Assembly (NCBI GenBank): GCA_002634385.1
Contig: NSJL01000001.1
Location: forward strand, 1-64,000
DNA: 64,000 nt
Direction: 5' to 3'
Source: Nitrospira sp.
GTDB taxonomy: Bacteria; Nitrospirota; Thermodesulfovibrionia; Thermodesulfovibrionales; Dissulfurispiraceae
The notes below the pieces were generated by a model. The model was not told the origin of the DNA, did no database searches, and saw nothing but the letters and a program-made list of their open reading frames with translations. Position numbers and translations under genes: made by a program. Positions within the stretch are counted from its first letter, which is position 1, and every line of letters begins with the position of its first letter. This document shows, piece after piece, positions 34,236-43,222 of this stretch.

Positions 34236-35624
34236 TTATTGAAAAATCCCATGTTTTTCATACAACTCTTTAAGGAATATCTCGTCTGTTGACCTTGTTA
34301 CATATTCTTTCTTCGTCACTCTTGTAATTTCAGAACCCTTTTTTATTGTCCAGACAAGAAGCCATGCAAGCAGGGCGGTATAGGAGAGCGCAAACCCATA
34401 TTGAAGGTAGGGAGTATCCGGCAAGAGCTCGATCATATTTTTTGCTTTCATAAACCCTCTCGAAAAGAAGATTTCATCAATCCGGTCCTTGTAGAGAGAG
34501 TAAGGGAGGTATCCGAGCAGAAAGCCGGGAAGTGCCGCAAGTCCGCTCATGTATGACATGCCGAGCCTGGAATATGTCCGAATCTCGCACCCTAACATCA
34601 TGACACTGCCTATTCCGAGCATAGGGCCGCCGATAAGATGCCCGAGATGAAACCCATATTTATATTTTCCTGCCTCTACAACAACCGGTACATCCCAGCC
34701 CAGAACGACCCAGGTGAAAAGGATAGTCAGGTTGAACATGAGTACTGCTATAAGAAGCCCCGCAAAGGGCATCATACCGGTAAACATGGTTTGGGTAATT
34801 CTTGCTACCTTCATTGCCTCGAAATGTACCGGTTTCATAAGCAGGGATTTGGGTGACATGACCGCACATTCCGTGCCAAACCCTGACTTGCCAATGCCGA
34901 TGCCGACAAGGAGACCGACAAGGCTTTTCAGCCCGATCTCCAGCCATGTCGCGCTTCCGATGCTGTTTGGGGATTCCCCTTTCAATGCTGTCCAGAACGA
35001 AGACACCATAAGCAAAAGAAAAAAGGCGGTGAGAATAAGTCGTAGGGGATCCTTGTGAGGCTTATGCTCGGGGTCATAGGCCAGGGTCTCTGTCTGGTAT
35101 TCAAGCTCAATACATTTCTCGACAGTCGCTTTGGTTTCATGATGTTTCATAAACCCGCCCGCGTTCATTTTTGCCATAAGCATAAAGGCAAGATACGCAA
35201 AAGGAATGCTCACCAGCGCCACAACAATTGAGGTAAGACTCATCGCAGGTATGCCGCCAAGATAGTGCCATGCAGTGCACCCTTGGGCAAGCCGCGTACC
35301 GAAACCAAATAGTATACCCCCTAAAAAGGCAAGCAGAAGTACCCGGGGCGGGTATTTAACCCAGCTTTTTCTCTCCCGCTCCATGATGGTAACGAGACAA
35401 CCGCCTGCAATCATCCCGAACAGAACCCAATGGATATCTCCGCTGTAGGTCCTCGTGATGAAATCAGTCTTTGTGATATTCTCTTCAAGCGTGCCGAACA
35501 TCTTGGCAAGACCAGTTGTGATCGGTATAGGGGTTTCATATTCAAGGAAATAGATAACCTCGGCAAGCCCTACAAGGAATCCTCCCCAGACAAAAGACCA
35601 CGGCCTCATAATTATATTTTTCAT
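34236..35624 (-). CDS. YeeE/YedE-family sulfur-compound transporter (double domain)
   Basis: About ten or more membrane helices and the two conserved Cys sites RLAQGCTAWHYLGG and GFGTECAVMSPKS, plus GCEIRTYSRLG, identify a YeeE/YedE (DUF395) protein with both half-repeats fused, 462 residues. Family members move thiosulfate (TsuA) or are linked to selenium (YedE/FdhT). The following rhodanese starts 10 bases after it, supporting a path of sulfur uptake and transfer. The selenium genes elsewhere in the window leave selenium transport open. Confidence 0.88.
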   Translation of the reverse strand: MKNIIMRPWSFVWGGFLVGLAEVIYFLEYETPIPITTGLAKMFGTLEENITKTDFITRTYSGDIHWVLFGMIAGGCLVTIMERERKSWVKYPPRVLLLAFLGGILFGFGTRLAQGCTAWHYLGGIPAMSLTSIVVALVSIPFAYLAFMLMAKMNAGGFMKHHETKATVEKCIELEYQTETLAYDPEHKPHKDPLRLILTAFFLLLMVSSFWTALKGESPNSIGSATWLEIGLKSLVGLLVGIGIGKSGFGTECAVMSPKSLLMKPVHFEAMKVARITQTMFTGMMPFAGLLIAVLMFNLTILFTWVVLGWDVPVVVEAGKYKYGFHLGHLIGGPMLGIGSVMMLGCEIRTYSRLGMSYMSGLAALPGFLLGYLPYSLYKDRIDEIFFSRGFMKAKNMIELLPDTPYLQYGFALSYTALLAWLLVWTIKKGSEITRVTKKEYVTRSTDEIFLKELYEKHGIFQ

Positions 35625-35634
35625 GCGGGCCTCT

Positions 35635-36132
35635 TCATCTTTCTACCGGGTAGTTCCTGGAGGCCGCCTTGCCGACAATGCTCTTCATAGCCTGTCCGCC
35701 GATAAACCCTTTGATCCACGCGGCGTATCCAAAGGTCATGGTATAGGCATCGTATCCAAGCATTCTCAAAGGTACAACGGGCATATTTTCGAGCTGACCC
35801 GTTCCGCAGACAAGTATTATTTTCTTGTCCTTGGGAAGTTTCTTCATATTCTCCGGAAGAAGCACGGCATAAAAGGGAATATGAACCGAACCCGGAATAT
35901 GTCCTGCCTTATATTCCTCAGGATTTGGCCTGACATCGAGCACGATGAAGTCATCTGCTTTGGTCCTGATCCACATGTTCACTTCATCGGCAGATACTTG
36001 ATAGTTCCCATTTTCTTTTGCCGCCATGAGAATGTCAGACATTCTCTTTGCCGGGTCGTCCTCAGCAAATACCGGAGGCACCGAAAATACGATAAGCATT
36101 ACAGCCACAATTGCGATTCTTGTCCTATTCAT
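35635..36132 (-). CDS. Exported rhodanese-domain sulfurtransferase
   Basis: A signal peptide (MNRTRIAIVAVMLIVFSVPP, ending VFAED) is followed by one rhodanese domain with FIVLDVRPNPEEYKAGHIPG and the active-site loop ILVCGTGQ carrying the catalytic Cys. It is periplasmic and would transfer sulfane sulfur near the YeeE/YedE transporter. ATG 36132 starts the signal peptide; a longer frame from 36177 adds a hydrophilic extension of 15 residues. Confidence 0.85.
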   Translation of the reverse strand: MNRTRIAIVAVMLIVFSVPPVFAEDDPAKRMSDILMAAKENGNYQVSADEVNMWIRTKADDFIVLDVRPNPEEYKAGHIPGSVHIPFYAVLLPENMKKLPKDKKIILVCGTGQLENMPVVPLRMLGYDAYTMTFGYAAWIKGFIGGQAMKSIVGKAASRNYPVER

Positions 36133-36194
36133 ATTCGTTACCTCTCCCGTGAATCTGCTTGCCTTTTTCAGGGGCACGCCCTGATGTTTTACTC

Positions 36195-36644
36195 TCAGCC
36201 AATGCCGAGGCGAAAGTCTTTAACCTCCTTGACGGCAGCCTTGAGGTTAATCTTCATTTTTGCTGCCATGTCAGGCCAGTCAACCCCGGCCTTCTTCATG
36301 GCGACGATGTCCTTTGCCGGCTTCTTTGACAGGTTGGAAAAGACAAGTGTCGTTATTATCTCCCCAGGCTGAAGTTCCTTAAGAAGCCCCTCTATCGTCT
36401 CCGGCTTCTGCGTGTCGAAGAAATAGGCCTTTGTCTTTTTCTCGAACTGTTTGAGGTTCTTTGATTGCCGTTCGCTGATCTTGTTTATCAGCCTGGCCAG
36501 TTCTTCGGGCTCAGACAGCCTGCCAGCGGAGGCAACAATCGGAAATAGAAAAACAATACTCATAAACAGGCCAAAAATAATCTTGATGAACTTCATTGTC
36601 CTGTCATCGCGATTCAGAATTGTAACCTTTCGCCTTTGGGTCAT
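36195..36644 (-). CDS. Small exported protein, unknown
   Basis: ATG 36644 has GGAAAGGAG eight bases upstream; a second ATG at 36596 would begin directly at a signal peptide (MKFIKIIFGLFMSIVFLFPI). The mature part is helical and Lys-rich (LINKISERQSKNLKQFEKKT, KKPAKDIVAMKKAGVDWPDM). There are no Cys residues. I recognise no family. It is in line with the rhodanese and transporter genes and may be a periplasmic partner. Confidence 0.65.
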   Translation of the reverse strand: MTQRRKVTILNRDDRTMKFIKIIFGLFMSIVFLFPIVASAGRLSEPEELARLINKISERQSKNLKQFEKKTKAYFFDTQKPETIEGLLKELQPGEIITTLVFSNLSKKPAKDIVAMKKAGVDWPDMAAKMKINLKAAVKEVKDFRLGIG

Positions 36645-36689
36645 GAACGTTACTCCTTTCCTATAGCATAATTGCAGATTTTCGCACTT

Positions 36690-37937
36690 TTAAAATTCAT
36701 ACCTGACCTGCAGGTAGAGATTGTCGTTTCTGTCCAGTTGCCCGAACTGGCTCCAGGGTTCTCCCCCCCCGAACGCCATTACCCCCAGAGCGGCCCATAT
36801 ACGGTCGGTGAAGTTATATTTTGCTTCGGGATTCAGCAGATAGTCCCCTTCCGTAGGGCTGTAGAAAGAAAAGAAGGAGAGCCGCAGCGTCTGGTGCAGG
36901 AAAAATTGTGTAAACCGCGCGGAAGTCAGATGCCTGATCTTCCGTTCTTTGGGAAATCCGGGGGGCAGGGCCTCTTCATAAGCGGAGCGGTCGTGCATGT
37001 ACTCCGCGTAATACTGAAGCCCCAGAGTACCGTCCTCCCATAGTTGTCTCTGATAACCCAGCAGGAACCGTGTTTGTGAATTGGGGATCAGGGGGTCTCT
37101 CCCGTTCCGGTCCTGCCGGGAATCGTAGTAGCCGGCTTCAAGGCTGACCACGCCTCCCAGCGCCCGGCCCTGCGCGCTCGCGCCGTACACGTTGAGCTCC
37201 GGATAAGAAAACATGAGAGATGTCGGCGCTGCAAGGTTATCCGGGAAGGCGGAGGGCTGCCTGAGAAATCCGCGGTAGAAGTACAGGGAGGTGTCGAACC
37301 CGAGGATATCGCGGTACACCCTTACGGCGACTTCGGTGTTTTCGAGAGTCTTGGCGGGTTTTTGGCGCGACCTGTCCGTGATGCCCGCCAGGGGATCGAA
37401 CATCCGGAACCTGTTGGGATCGGGGAAATGATTGGGCTCGAAAAAGGGGATCACCACGATCTCGAAAGAGGCGAAGGCGGGATAGATGCCCGCCTTGATC
37501 CCGTCAATCCCCTTTTTCATGTATTCCAGGGGTCTTCCCGAAAAGAACGCCTCATAATCCTTCGGGAATACGTCATTAATAAAGAGCAGATCGCCCAGCC
37601 CCCAGGTGATGATCTGTCTTCCCGCCCGCAGATCCCAGGCGCCTGCCGCATAGTCCACATACCCTTCCCTGAGCTCCAGCTCGGCATCCCGGTCGATGTG
37701 GTCATAAAAAGCATCGGTTTTTATCAGGAGATGGAAGGGCTCTTTGGCGGCATCAAGCTTGAGCTGGATTCGCTCCTCCGCCCATTTGAAGTCACCGCCG
37801 TCAGGGTTGCTCCCCGCAATCGAGGAGGAGTAATTACCCTGGGCAAAGCCATTCAGAGAGAAATCGGCGCCTGTCGCGGGGCCTGCAACCGTCAAAAGAA
37901 AGAGCACACAGAGAAGACTCCCGATTCTCCTACTCAT
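36690..37937 (-). CDS. Outer-membrane beta-barrel, DUF1302-like
   Basis: A signal peptide (ending at ATGAD) precedes a barrel with alternating strands and a terminal aromatic residue (DNLYLQVRYEF). Segments such as LRAGRQIITWGLGDLLFIND match the DUF1302 family, found next to MMPL-type RND exporters and LolA-like proteins. Both are encoded just upstream on the same strand, so the three likely form one export route for a lipid or hydrophobic compound. Confidence 0.8.
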   Translation of the reverse strand: MSRRIGSLLCVLFLLTVAGPATGADFSLNGFAQGNYSSSIAGSNPDGGDFKWAEERIQLKLDAAKEPFHLLIKTDAFYDHIDRDAELELREGYVDYAAGAWDLRAGRQIITWGLGDLLFINDVFPKDYEAFFSGRPLEYMKKGIDGIKAGIYPAFASFEIVVIPFFEPNHFPDPNRFRMFDPLAGITDRSRQKPAKTLENTEVAVRVYRDILGFDTSLYFYRGFLRQPSAFPDNLAAPTSLMFSYPELNVYGASAQGRALGGVVSLEAGYYDSRQDRNGRDPLIPNSQTRFLLGYQRQLWEDGTLGLQYYAEYMHDRSAYEEALPPGFPKERKIRHLTSARFTQFFLHQTLRLSFFSFYSPTEGDYLLNPEAKYNFTDRIWAALGVMAFGGGEPWSQFGQLDRNDNLYLQVRYEF

Positions 37938-37955
37938 CGCGCCACTCCCCCTTCC

Positions 37956-38744
37956 TTACTCGATCCATCTGCGGGGCGGCTGTTTCAGGTAACGCTCCGA
38001 AAAAAGCGAATCCTCGACACCGATGTTGTAGTCGACCTTCAGATAGGAAACCTCTGTCCGGTGTCCGCTCTGGAGGTTTTTCATGGCTCTCTTCGTTATC
38101 GTGGGAAAGCCTTTTACTTCCTTCACCTCGTCGGCGGTAAACACCCGGTACAGCTCCCCCCGCCTGTCGTAGTACTCCTCTTTCAGGGGCAGGAAGCTGG
38201 CCTTGTCTATCCACGAGAGCTTGTAGCTGTAATTGACGTCCCCCGCCTTCGGGGTGCTCTTCACGACATAGCTGTCTTTTCCCCCGACATTCTCTTCCTT
38301 CACCAGTGTATGGGTATCGTCCTCGATGTCCCTGCCGGAGACATCCTCATAGGTAAAGTCGGATCCGACGAAGCTCGACGTCTTGTCCTGCGCCGCAATC
38401 CTCCGCACCATGTTGATAGAGGGCACGAAGAGCCATCGGTCGTCGTCCCGGGCAGGGTACTTATACACCATGAAGGTCATGTCCTTCACATCGGCGGGCT
38501 GGAAGAAATACATGAAATATTTCTGATTGCCCCCCGCCTCGCCGTAATTCTTCCGTACCATGGTGAGCTCCCTCACCCTCTCCTGTCCCCCCTTGCCGAT
38601 CAGCTTCATCGTAACCCGCGCCTTGAAGTCCTTTCCCGGGTAGAGAAAGGCAGCCTGGGATTTCTTCATAATCTCCCCGGGCGTCAGGGCAGATGCCTGG
38701 AACGGCATCAGTAACAACAGGAAAGCAACCACATACCGTATCAT
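37956..38744 (-). CDS. LolA-like outer-membrane lipoprotein-sorting protein
   Basis: A signal peptide is followed by a LolA/LolB-like fold: ALTPGEIMKKSQAAFLYPGK, DVKDMTFMVYKYPARDDDRW and GGKDSYVVKSTPKAGDVNYS. Such proteins work as periplasmic lipid chaperones for MMPL exporters. Eighteen bases separate it from the DUF1302-like gene. The Fe-S gene upstream splits it from the exporter gene, which is unusual for this set. Confidence 0.85.
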   Translation of the reverse strand: MIRYVVAFLLLLMPFQASALTPGEIMKKSQAAFLYPGKDFKARVTMKLIGKGGQERVRELTMVRKNYGEAGGNQKYFMYFFQPADVKDMTFMVYKYPARDDDRWLFVPSINMVRRIAAQDKTSSFVGSDFTYEDVSGRDIEDDTHTLVKEENVGGKDSYVVKSTPKAGDVNYSYKLSWIDKASFLPLKEEYYDRRGELYRVFTADEVKEVKGFPTITKRAMKNLQSGHRTEVSYLKVDYNIGVEDSLFSERYLKQPPRRWIE

Positions 38745-38828
38745 AGCAGACCTCCTTCTTTGTTCTTCACGTCATTTCGTTGTTTTGTTGCCCGCTTCAT
38801 GAACCCGGGGCCGTTTCCCGCGGGTCAT

Positions 38829-40058
38829 CTATCGATCCCCGTTTTTATCTTCGAGCAGAGAGGCAAACAGTTCCATGATATCCGTGATCACGATCTTCTT
38901 GTCGTGCTCCTCCATGGCCTCGTTCACCTGGGCATAACAGGCGGGACAGCTCAGGATCAGGCGGTCCGCCCCCTTCTGCACCGCCTCATCGATGGTCATC
39001 CTCCCCATGGCGACGGCATTCTCCTGGTACACCTTCCGTGCCGCTCCCCCCGCCCCGCAGCACTTGGAATTGCTCCCGTGCCGGTCGAATTCCAGAACCT
39101 CTATGCCCGGGATGCTTCTCAATACCTTCCGCGGCTCCTCGATCACCCCCACTCCCCGGCTCAGGTAGCACGGGTCATGGTAGATTACCCTCTCATCGAA
39201 AGCACGCTTCACCTGAAGCTTCCCTCTCTCAAGGGACTCCACCACCTGCTGCGTGATATGCCGTATCCGGAAGGGGAGTTCCCGGCCGTAGAAAACCGGC
39301 CAGTCACGGCTCATGATGTTCACACAGCAGGGGCAGGAACACACAAGGGTTTTCACTCCCTTTGCCTTGTACCCCTCCACCAGTCTCCTGACCAGATCCT
39401 CGAGCATATCATGCTGCCCCGCGATGAACAGCGGGAAGCCGCAGCAGACCTCCTCCTCTGCACTGAGCATGGTAAAGGGATCCCCCATGGCATGCAGCAC
39501 CAGGACATCTCCCCGCACCATGGGCTGCGCCGAGTAGCATCCCGTGCATCCTGCATAGTAGGCCACTTCCGCCTCATCTGCCACGCTCACCCATTCAGGG
39601 AACCACGGGGCGAACCTCTCGGAGGCAGGCTTATCATAGGGGTTGCCTTTATCTGCGATAACGCCGGGCGCTTTCGTCTGCACTCCAATGGGTCCCAACC
39701 CCCGCCTCACCATTTCCTTGCGCATCATGGGCCACATCCTCTGGGTGAAGATGCCCACTGTGCAGTTCTGCCCGCATGCCCCGCAGGTGGTGCATTCATA
39801 GACTGCCTTGGTAAAGTCCTCAAGGAGGCGTCTGTCAAGCTCCCCGGGGCCGAACAGGCGGGCCTTCAGTCCCTCGGTGGCCTTGATGAACTCCCTGAAT
39901 ATCCGGATCTTCTCCGGGGGGGAGATGGAGGGGTTCCCCGTAACATCCTGCACCGGGCAGTACTTCAGGCACTCCCCGCACCGCGTGCATGCGTCCAACT
40001 CCACCAGCTGCATGGGGGAGAGGCATTCCGAAAATTTATTCTTATCCTCATTCTTCAT
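38829..40058 (-). CDS. HdrD/GlpC/DsrK-like Fe-S oxidoreductase
   Basis: Two N-terminal ferredoxin clusters (CTRCGECLKYCPVQD and CTTCGACGQNCTVG) are followed by two CCG domains (CTGCY, EEVCCGFPLF, CSCPCC; then CYLSRG, SKCCGAGG, LSCPAC). The CCG domains of HdrB/HdrD-type proteins hold a noncubane cluster that reduces disulfides. The adjacent membrane cytochrome-like protein (40106-40795) would be its HdrE/DsrM-like partner, linking quinol to disulfide chemistry. All expected Cys codons are present, so there is no Sec here. Confidence 0.88.
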   Translation of the reverse strand: MKNEDKNKFSECLSPMQLVELDACTRCGECLKYCPVQDVTGNPSISPPEKIRIFREFIKATEGLKARLFGPGELDRRLLEDFTKAVYECTTCGACGQNCTVGIFTQRMWPMMRKEMVRRGLGPIGVQTKAPGVIADKGNPYDKPASERFAPWFPEWVSVADEAEVAYYAGCTGCYSAQPMVRGDVLVLHAMGDPFTMLSAEEEVCCGFPLFIAGQHDMLEDLVRRLVEGYKAKGVKTLVCSCPCCVNIMSRDWPVFYGRELPFRIRHITQQVVESLERGKLQVKRAFDERVIYHDPCYLSRGVGVIEEPRKVLRSIPGIEVLEFDRHGSNSKCCGAGGAARKVYQENAVAMGRMTIDEAVQKGADRLILSCPACYAQVNEAMEEHDKKIVITDIMELFASLLEDKNGDR

Positions 40059-40105
40059 AATTCACCTATATATGCTTGCTGCTCTCTTCTACCCGGGGAA
40101 ATCCT

Positions 40106-40795
40106 TTATTTCTCATGGATCACCCCGCGAAACCCCTTTTCCCTCTGCCGCGCATCCAAAATGGAGAGAGGAGCCGAAAAGACATGCGTGGGCAGGTAAG
40201 CCACCAGCACCAGAAAAAGGACAAAATGGATGATGAAAAGCACGCTGTCCGGAGCAGGGGCGGGCCGGAACGTTACGATCCCCAGCGCGAATGCCTTTAC
40301 TGCGGTGATATCGGTGCGGAAAACCGTTTTCAGGAGCAGCCCGGTGACGCCGAGCAGCACCAGGAGAGAGAGGAGAAGGAGGTTATACGGCGAGATATAT
40401 TTCACTCTCTCGATAACAATCTTCCTGATGAAAATATATACCAGGGCCAGGGGGAACACATATCCGGCGAGCACCCCCAGGGGCTGGAGTGCCTCCACCC
40501 ATCCGGGAACGGGCTCCAGGAAGTAGCGCAGGTGGCGGAGCACGATCAGCACGAAAGAGGCATGGAAAGCCAGCTCCCCTATCCAGAGGACGTCGTTGAC
40601 CATGAGGAGCCGCCTGAAGGAGATAATGTCGCCCGCCGCCTTCAAAAAAACCAGGGGGGACATCCTGCCGCGGTGTACGGCTGCCCTGTTACGCTCGTCT
40701 TTCATCCACATCACTGCCCTCCAGATGTACGAACCCAGGAAAAGGGCCATTACCAAATAATAGCCGAAAGAAAGTACAATGCCAACTGCTTTCAT
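40106..40795 (-). CDS. NarI/DsrM/HdrE-like membrane b-type cytochrome subunit
   Basis: The 229-residue polytopic protein has about five helices with His in GELAFHASFVLIVLRHLRYF and in LFIIHFVLFLVLVAYLPTHV, the usual heme-b ligands of the nitrate-reductase gamma-subunit family. It is encoded directly before the HdrD-like gene in the direction of transcription. The pair resembles HdrDE or DsrMK without the other subunits. It lies 12 bases after the exporter gene. Confidence 0.82.
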   Translation of the reverse strand: MKAVGIVLSFGYYLVMALFLGSYIWRAVMWMKDERNRAAVHRGRMSPLVFLKAAGDIISFRRLLMVNDVLWIGELAFHASFVLIVLRHLRYFLEPVPGWVEALQPLGVLAGYVFPLALVYIFIRKIVIERVKYISPYNLLLLSLLVLLGVTGLLLKTVFRTDITAVKAFALGIVTFRPAPAPDSVLFIIHFVLFLVLVAYLPTHVFSAPLSILDARQREKGFRGVIHEK

Positions 40796-40807
40796 TCCCT
40801 GCGCACC

Positions 40808-43108
40808 TCATACCTTTTTTCCGAGCAGCCATCCCTGCAGCAGGGTAACCAGGGCGGGCAGATAGATGATGGTCATTATCGCGCTCAGCAGCATCATACT
40901 GACGATGAAAGCCCCCACCGTAATATAAGGGGTAAGGGGTGCAAACAGCATGACGGCAAAGGAGGCCGCAAAGAGCACCGCGTTTCTCATTATCCCTTTG
41001 CCGGGCCGCGCGGCGGTCCAGAGGAGGGCCTCTGCTATATTGTCGTCATGCGTCTCTGCTATCCTCTGCTTGAACCTGCTGATGAAATGGATGGCGAAGT
41101 CCACCGCCATGCCGAGGGACAGGCAGGAAAGCACCGATATCGGCATATCGAAGTCTTTTCCGGCAAAACCGACAACCCCGTAGATAAGGAGGATAGTGAA
41201 AAGGAGAGGGGTATAGCCCACGATCGCCCATTTTACTGAATGGAAGTTGAAAGCAAGAAGGACAAAAACGACCACCAGGGCGAGGATGAAACCCTTTACC
41301 ATATCCCAGAGCACTTCGTCGTTCCATACAAGGTTGAAATAAGCGGTCCCTGCCGGTTTGAGCTCCAGCGGGAAGGGGTTCACCTTCTTGTATTCCTCCA
41401 CCGCTTTTATGACATCCCGCATCGCCTGGGCATCCCACGTCTTGAGCTGCACCCACACATTTGCCCTTTTAAACGGGTAGTCGACGACATTATCCAGGTC
41501 AGAAGGCTTCGCGGACATGGAGAAAAGGAAGATGTACTGGCCTATCATCTCCTTCGTCTCGGGCACCACATCATACTTGGGATTGTCATCATGAAGCACC
41601 CGGTTGATCCTTTTTACATAATCGACCACCGACGATGTCTTCCCCACTACCGGCAATTTTTCGAGATGCCTCTGCAGGCCCTCCAGGTAGCGCATCGCCT
41701 CCGGGGTCTTTATAAAATCGTCGCTTTCTGCTGTCGCGACAATATACCCCAGGGACGTGCCTCCGAGGGAGCGGTTCATAACCGCGTCGGCGACACGCAC
41801 CTCGTTGTCCTGCTTGAACCATTCCACCATGTTGTTGTTGACCACTGTCTGCGCTATCCCGATGAGTGCGAGTATGCAGAGGGCCAGTCCGACCAGGACA
41901 GTCGCTTTCGGCCTGTGGGTGCCCAGTCCGGCAAGTCTTTTTAAGAACTGCGATGTCTTGCTGATCCCGATGTCTTCCGCCTGGGCGACCTTCTCTATCT
42001 TCTCCTCACTCACGAAGGTGAACATCGCGGGGATGAAGCTGAAGCTCAGCACCCTCAAAGCCAGGGTGCCGAAGGCGACAAGCCCTCCAAAAACCTTCAC
42101 GGGGATTATGTCCATGAACAGGAGTACGGCAAAGCCGGCAGCCGTCGCCAATGCCGTATAGCGCACGGGGCGGCTCACCGCATTCATCGTCTCGATAATG
42201 GCGGCTTTCTTATTCCTTTTCTCACGGTAACGGAAATAAAACTCGTTGAAGATATGTATGCTGTCCGTGGCAATCGCCATCAGGAACACAGGGGCCATGG
42301 AGCTCATGATATGAATGGGAAAGCCCAGTCCGATGAGGAGCCCCATACTCCAGACAATGCTGATCATCGCGTCCATCATCAGGGTGACGGAGAGGAAGAG
42401 GTCCCTGAACATGAGATATCTGACAAGGAGCATGACGCCCCCCGCGATCGGTGCAAAGACAGCCATCAGCTTGAACATCTCCACCCCGAAGGTGTCCCGC
42501 GCCACGGGGTCGCCCGCGACATAGTACTTTTCTTCTCCTTTCTCTTTCGCTGCAATCTCTCTTATCTTGTCCGCAATCTCCTTTCCGTTCGCCCCCTTTT
42601 CGAGAGGGACATAGATGGCGGTGGTCTTTCCATCTTTCGAGATGATACGGTCAATAAAAAGGGGATTCTCGAAGAGCGTCTTGCGCAGCGACTCAATCGC
42701 CGCATCCGTCTGCGGAATGGCGGTCAAAAGGGGCTTGACCCGCAAAGTGTCGCCTTCGACCGTTACGTTGTCGATAGTGGTAAAGCTCGATACATCCCGT
42801 GCGGCGACACCCTTGATTTTCAGGATTTCGTCCGTGATCTTCTGAATCCTGGCAAGGGTATCCCTGTTGAGAATTCCCTTCTCATTGACTATCCCGAGGG
42901 CGATGGTGTCTTCGTAGAGAGCGAAAGTCCTCTCCACTTCATCATTCCACATCCTCACATCGGACGTTGCGGGGAGCATGTTCTTGGGATTGGTATCCGT
43001 GCGCACTTTGAGGAACTGGCTCATGGCGATAAGGCTGAGGATAATCGTTACCACGACAATGAGCTTCGGATGCTCGACGGAAAATTCGACCAGTGATCTT
43101 TTTCTCAT
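40808..43108 (-). CDS. RND-type transporter, MMPL family
   Basis: The 766-residue protein has 12 helices in two halves, each after a large periplasmic loop. Conserved segments are VEHPKLIVVVTIILSLIAM at the N-terminus, MAIATDSIHIFNEFYFRYRE in the first half and SLGMAVDFAIHFISRFKQRI in the second. MMPL proteins export lipids or hydrophobic compounds. ATG 43108 (GGAAAGGAAG upstream) starts at the conserved N-terminus; 43156 is in frame but adds an unconserved basic stretch. Confidence 0.9.
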   Translation of the reverse strand: MRKRSLVEFSVEHPKLIVVVTIILSLIAMSQFLKVRTDTNPKNMLPATSDVRMWNDEVERTFALYEDTIALGIVNEKGILNRDTLARIQKITDEILKIKGVAARDVSSFTTIDNVTVEGDTLRVKPLLTAIPQTDAAIESLRKTLFENPLFIDRIISKDGKTTAIYVPLEKGANGKEIADKIREIAAKEKGEEKYYVAGDPVARDTFGVEMFKLMAVFAPIAGGVMLLVRYLMFRDLFLSVTLMMDAMISIVWSMGLLIGLGFPIHIMSSMAPVFLMAIATDSIHIFNEFYFRYREKRNKKAAIIETMNAVSRPVRYTALATAAGFAVLLFMDIIPVKVFGGLVAFGTLALRVLSFSFIPAMFTFVSEEKIEKVAQAEDIGISKTSQFLKRLAGLGTHRPKATVLVGLALCILALIGIAQTVVNNNMVEWFKQDNEVRVADAVMNRSLGGTSLGYIVATAESDDFIKTPEAMRYLEGLQRHLEKLPVVGKTSSVVDYVKRINRVLHDDNPKYDVVPETKEMIGQYIFLFSMSAKPSDLDNVVDYPFKRANVWVQLKTWDAQAMRDVIKAVEEYKKVNPFPLELKPAGTAYFNLVWNDEVLWDMVKGFILALVVVFVLLAFNFHSVKWAIVGYTPLLFTILLIYGVVGFAGKDFDMPISVLSCLSLGMAVDFAIHFISRFKQRIAETHDDNIAEALLWTAARPGKGIMRNAVLFAASFAVMLFAPLTPYITVGAFIVSMMLLSAIMTIIYLPALVTLLQGWLLGKKV

Positions 43109-43222
43109 AGGAGTAATACTTCCTTTCCTTTTTCGTTTATTAGCACGACACTCCACGAGGGAAGGAACTCATCCGCTCCTTCTCCACCGGACAGCCAACA
43201 CTCTCCATACCCTCCGGGGCGA

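Noticed and set aside
37362-38714. 450-codon plus-strand frame
   Set aside because: It runs opposite two well-supported genes (DUF1302-like and LolA-like) and resembles nothing.
38829-40058. Sec in the HdrD/GlpC-like protein, a family with known selenoproteins
   Set aside because: All expected Cys positions are Cys codons and no in-frame TGA occurs.
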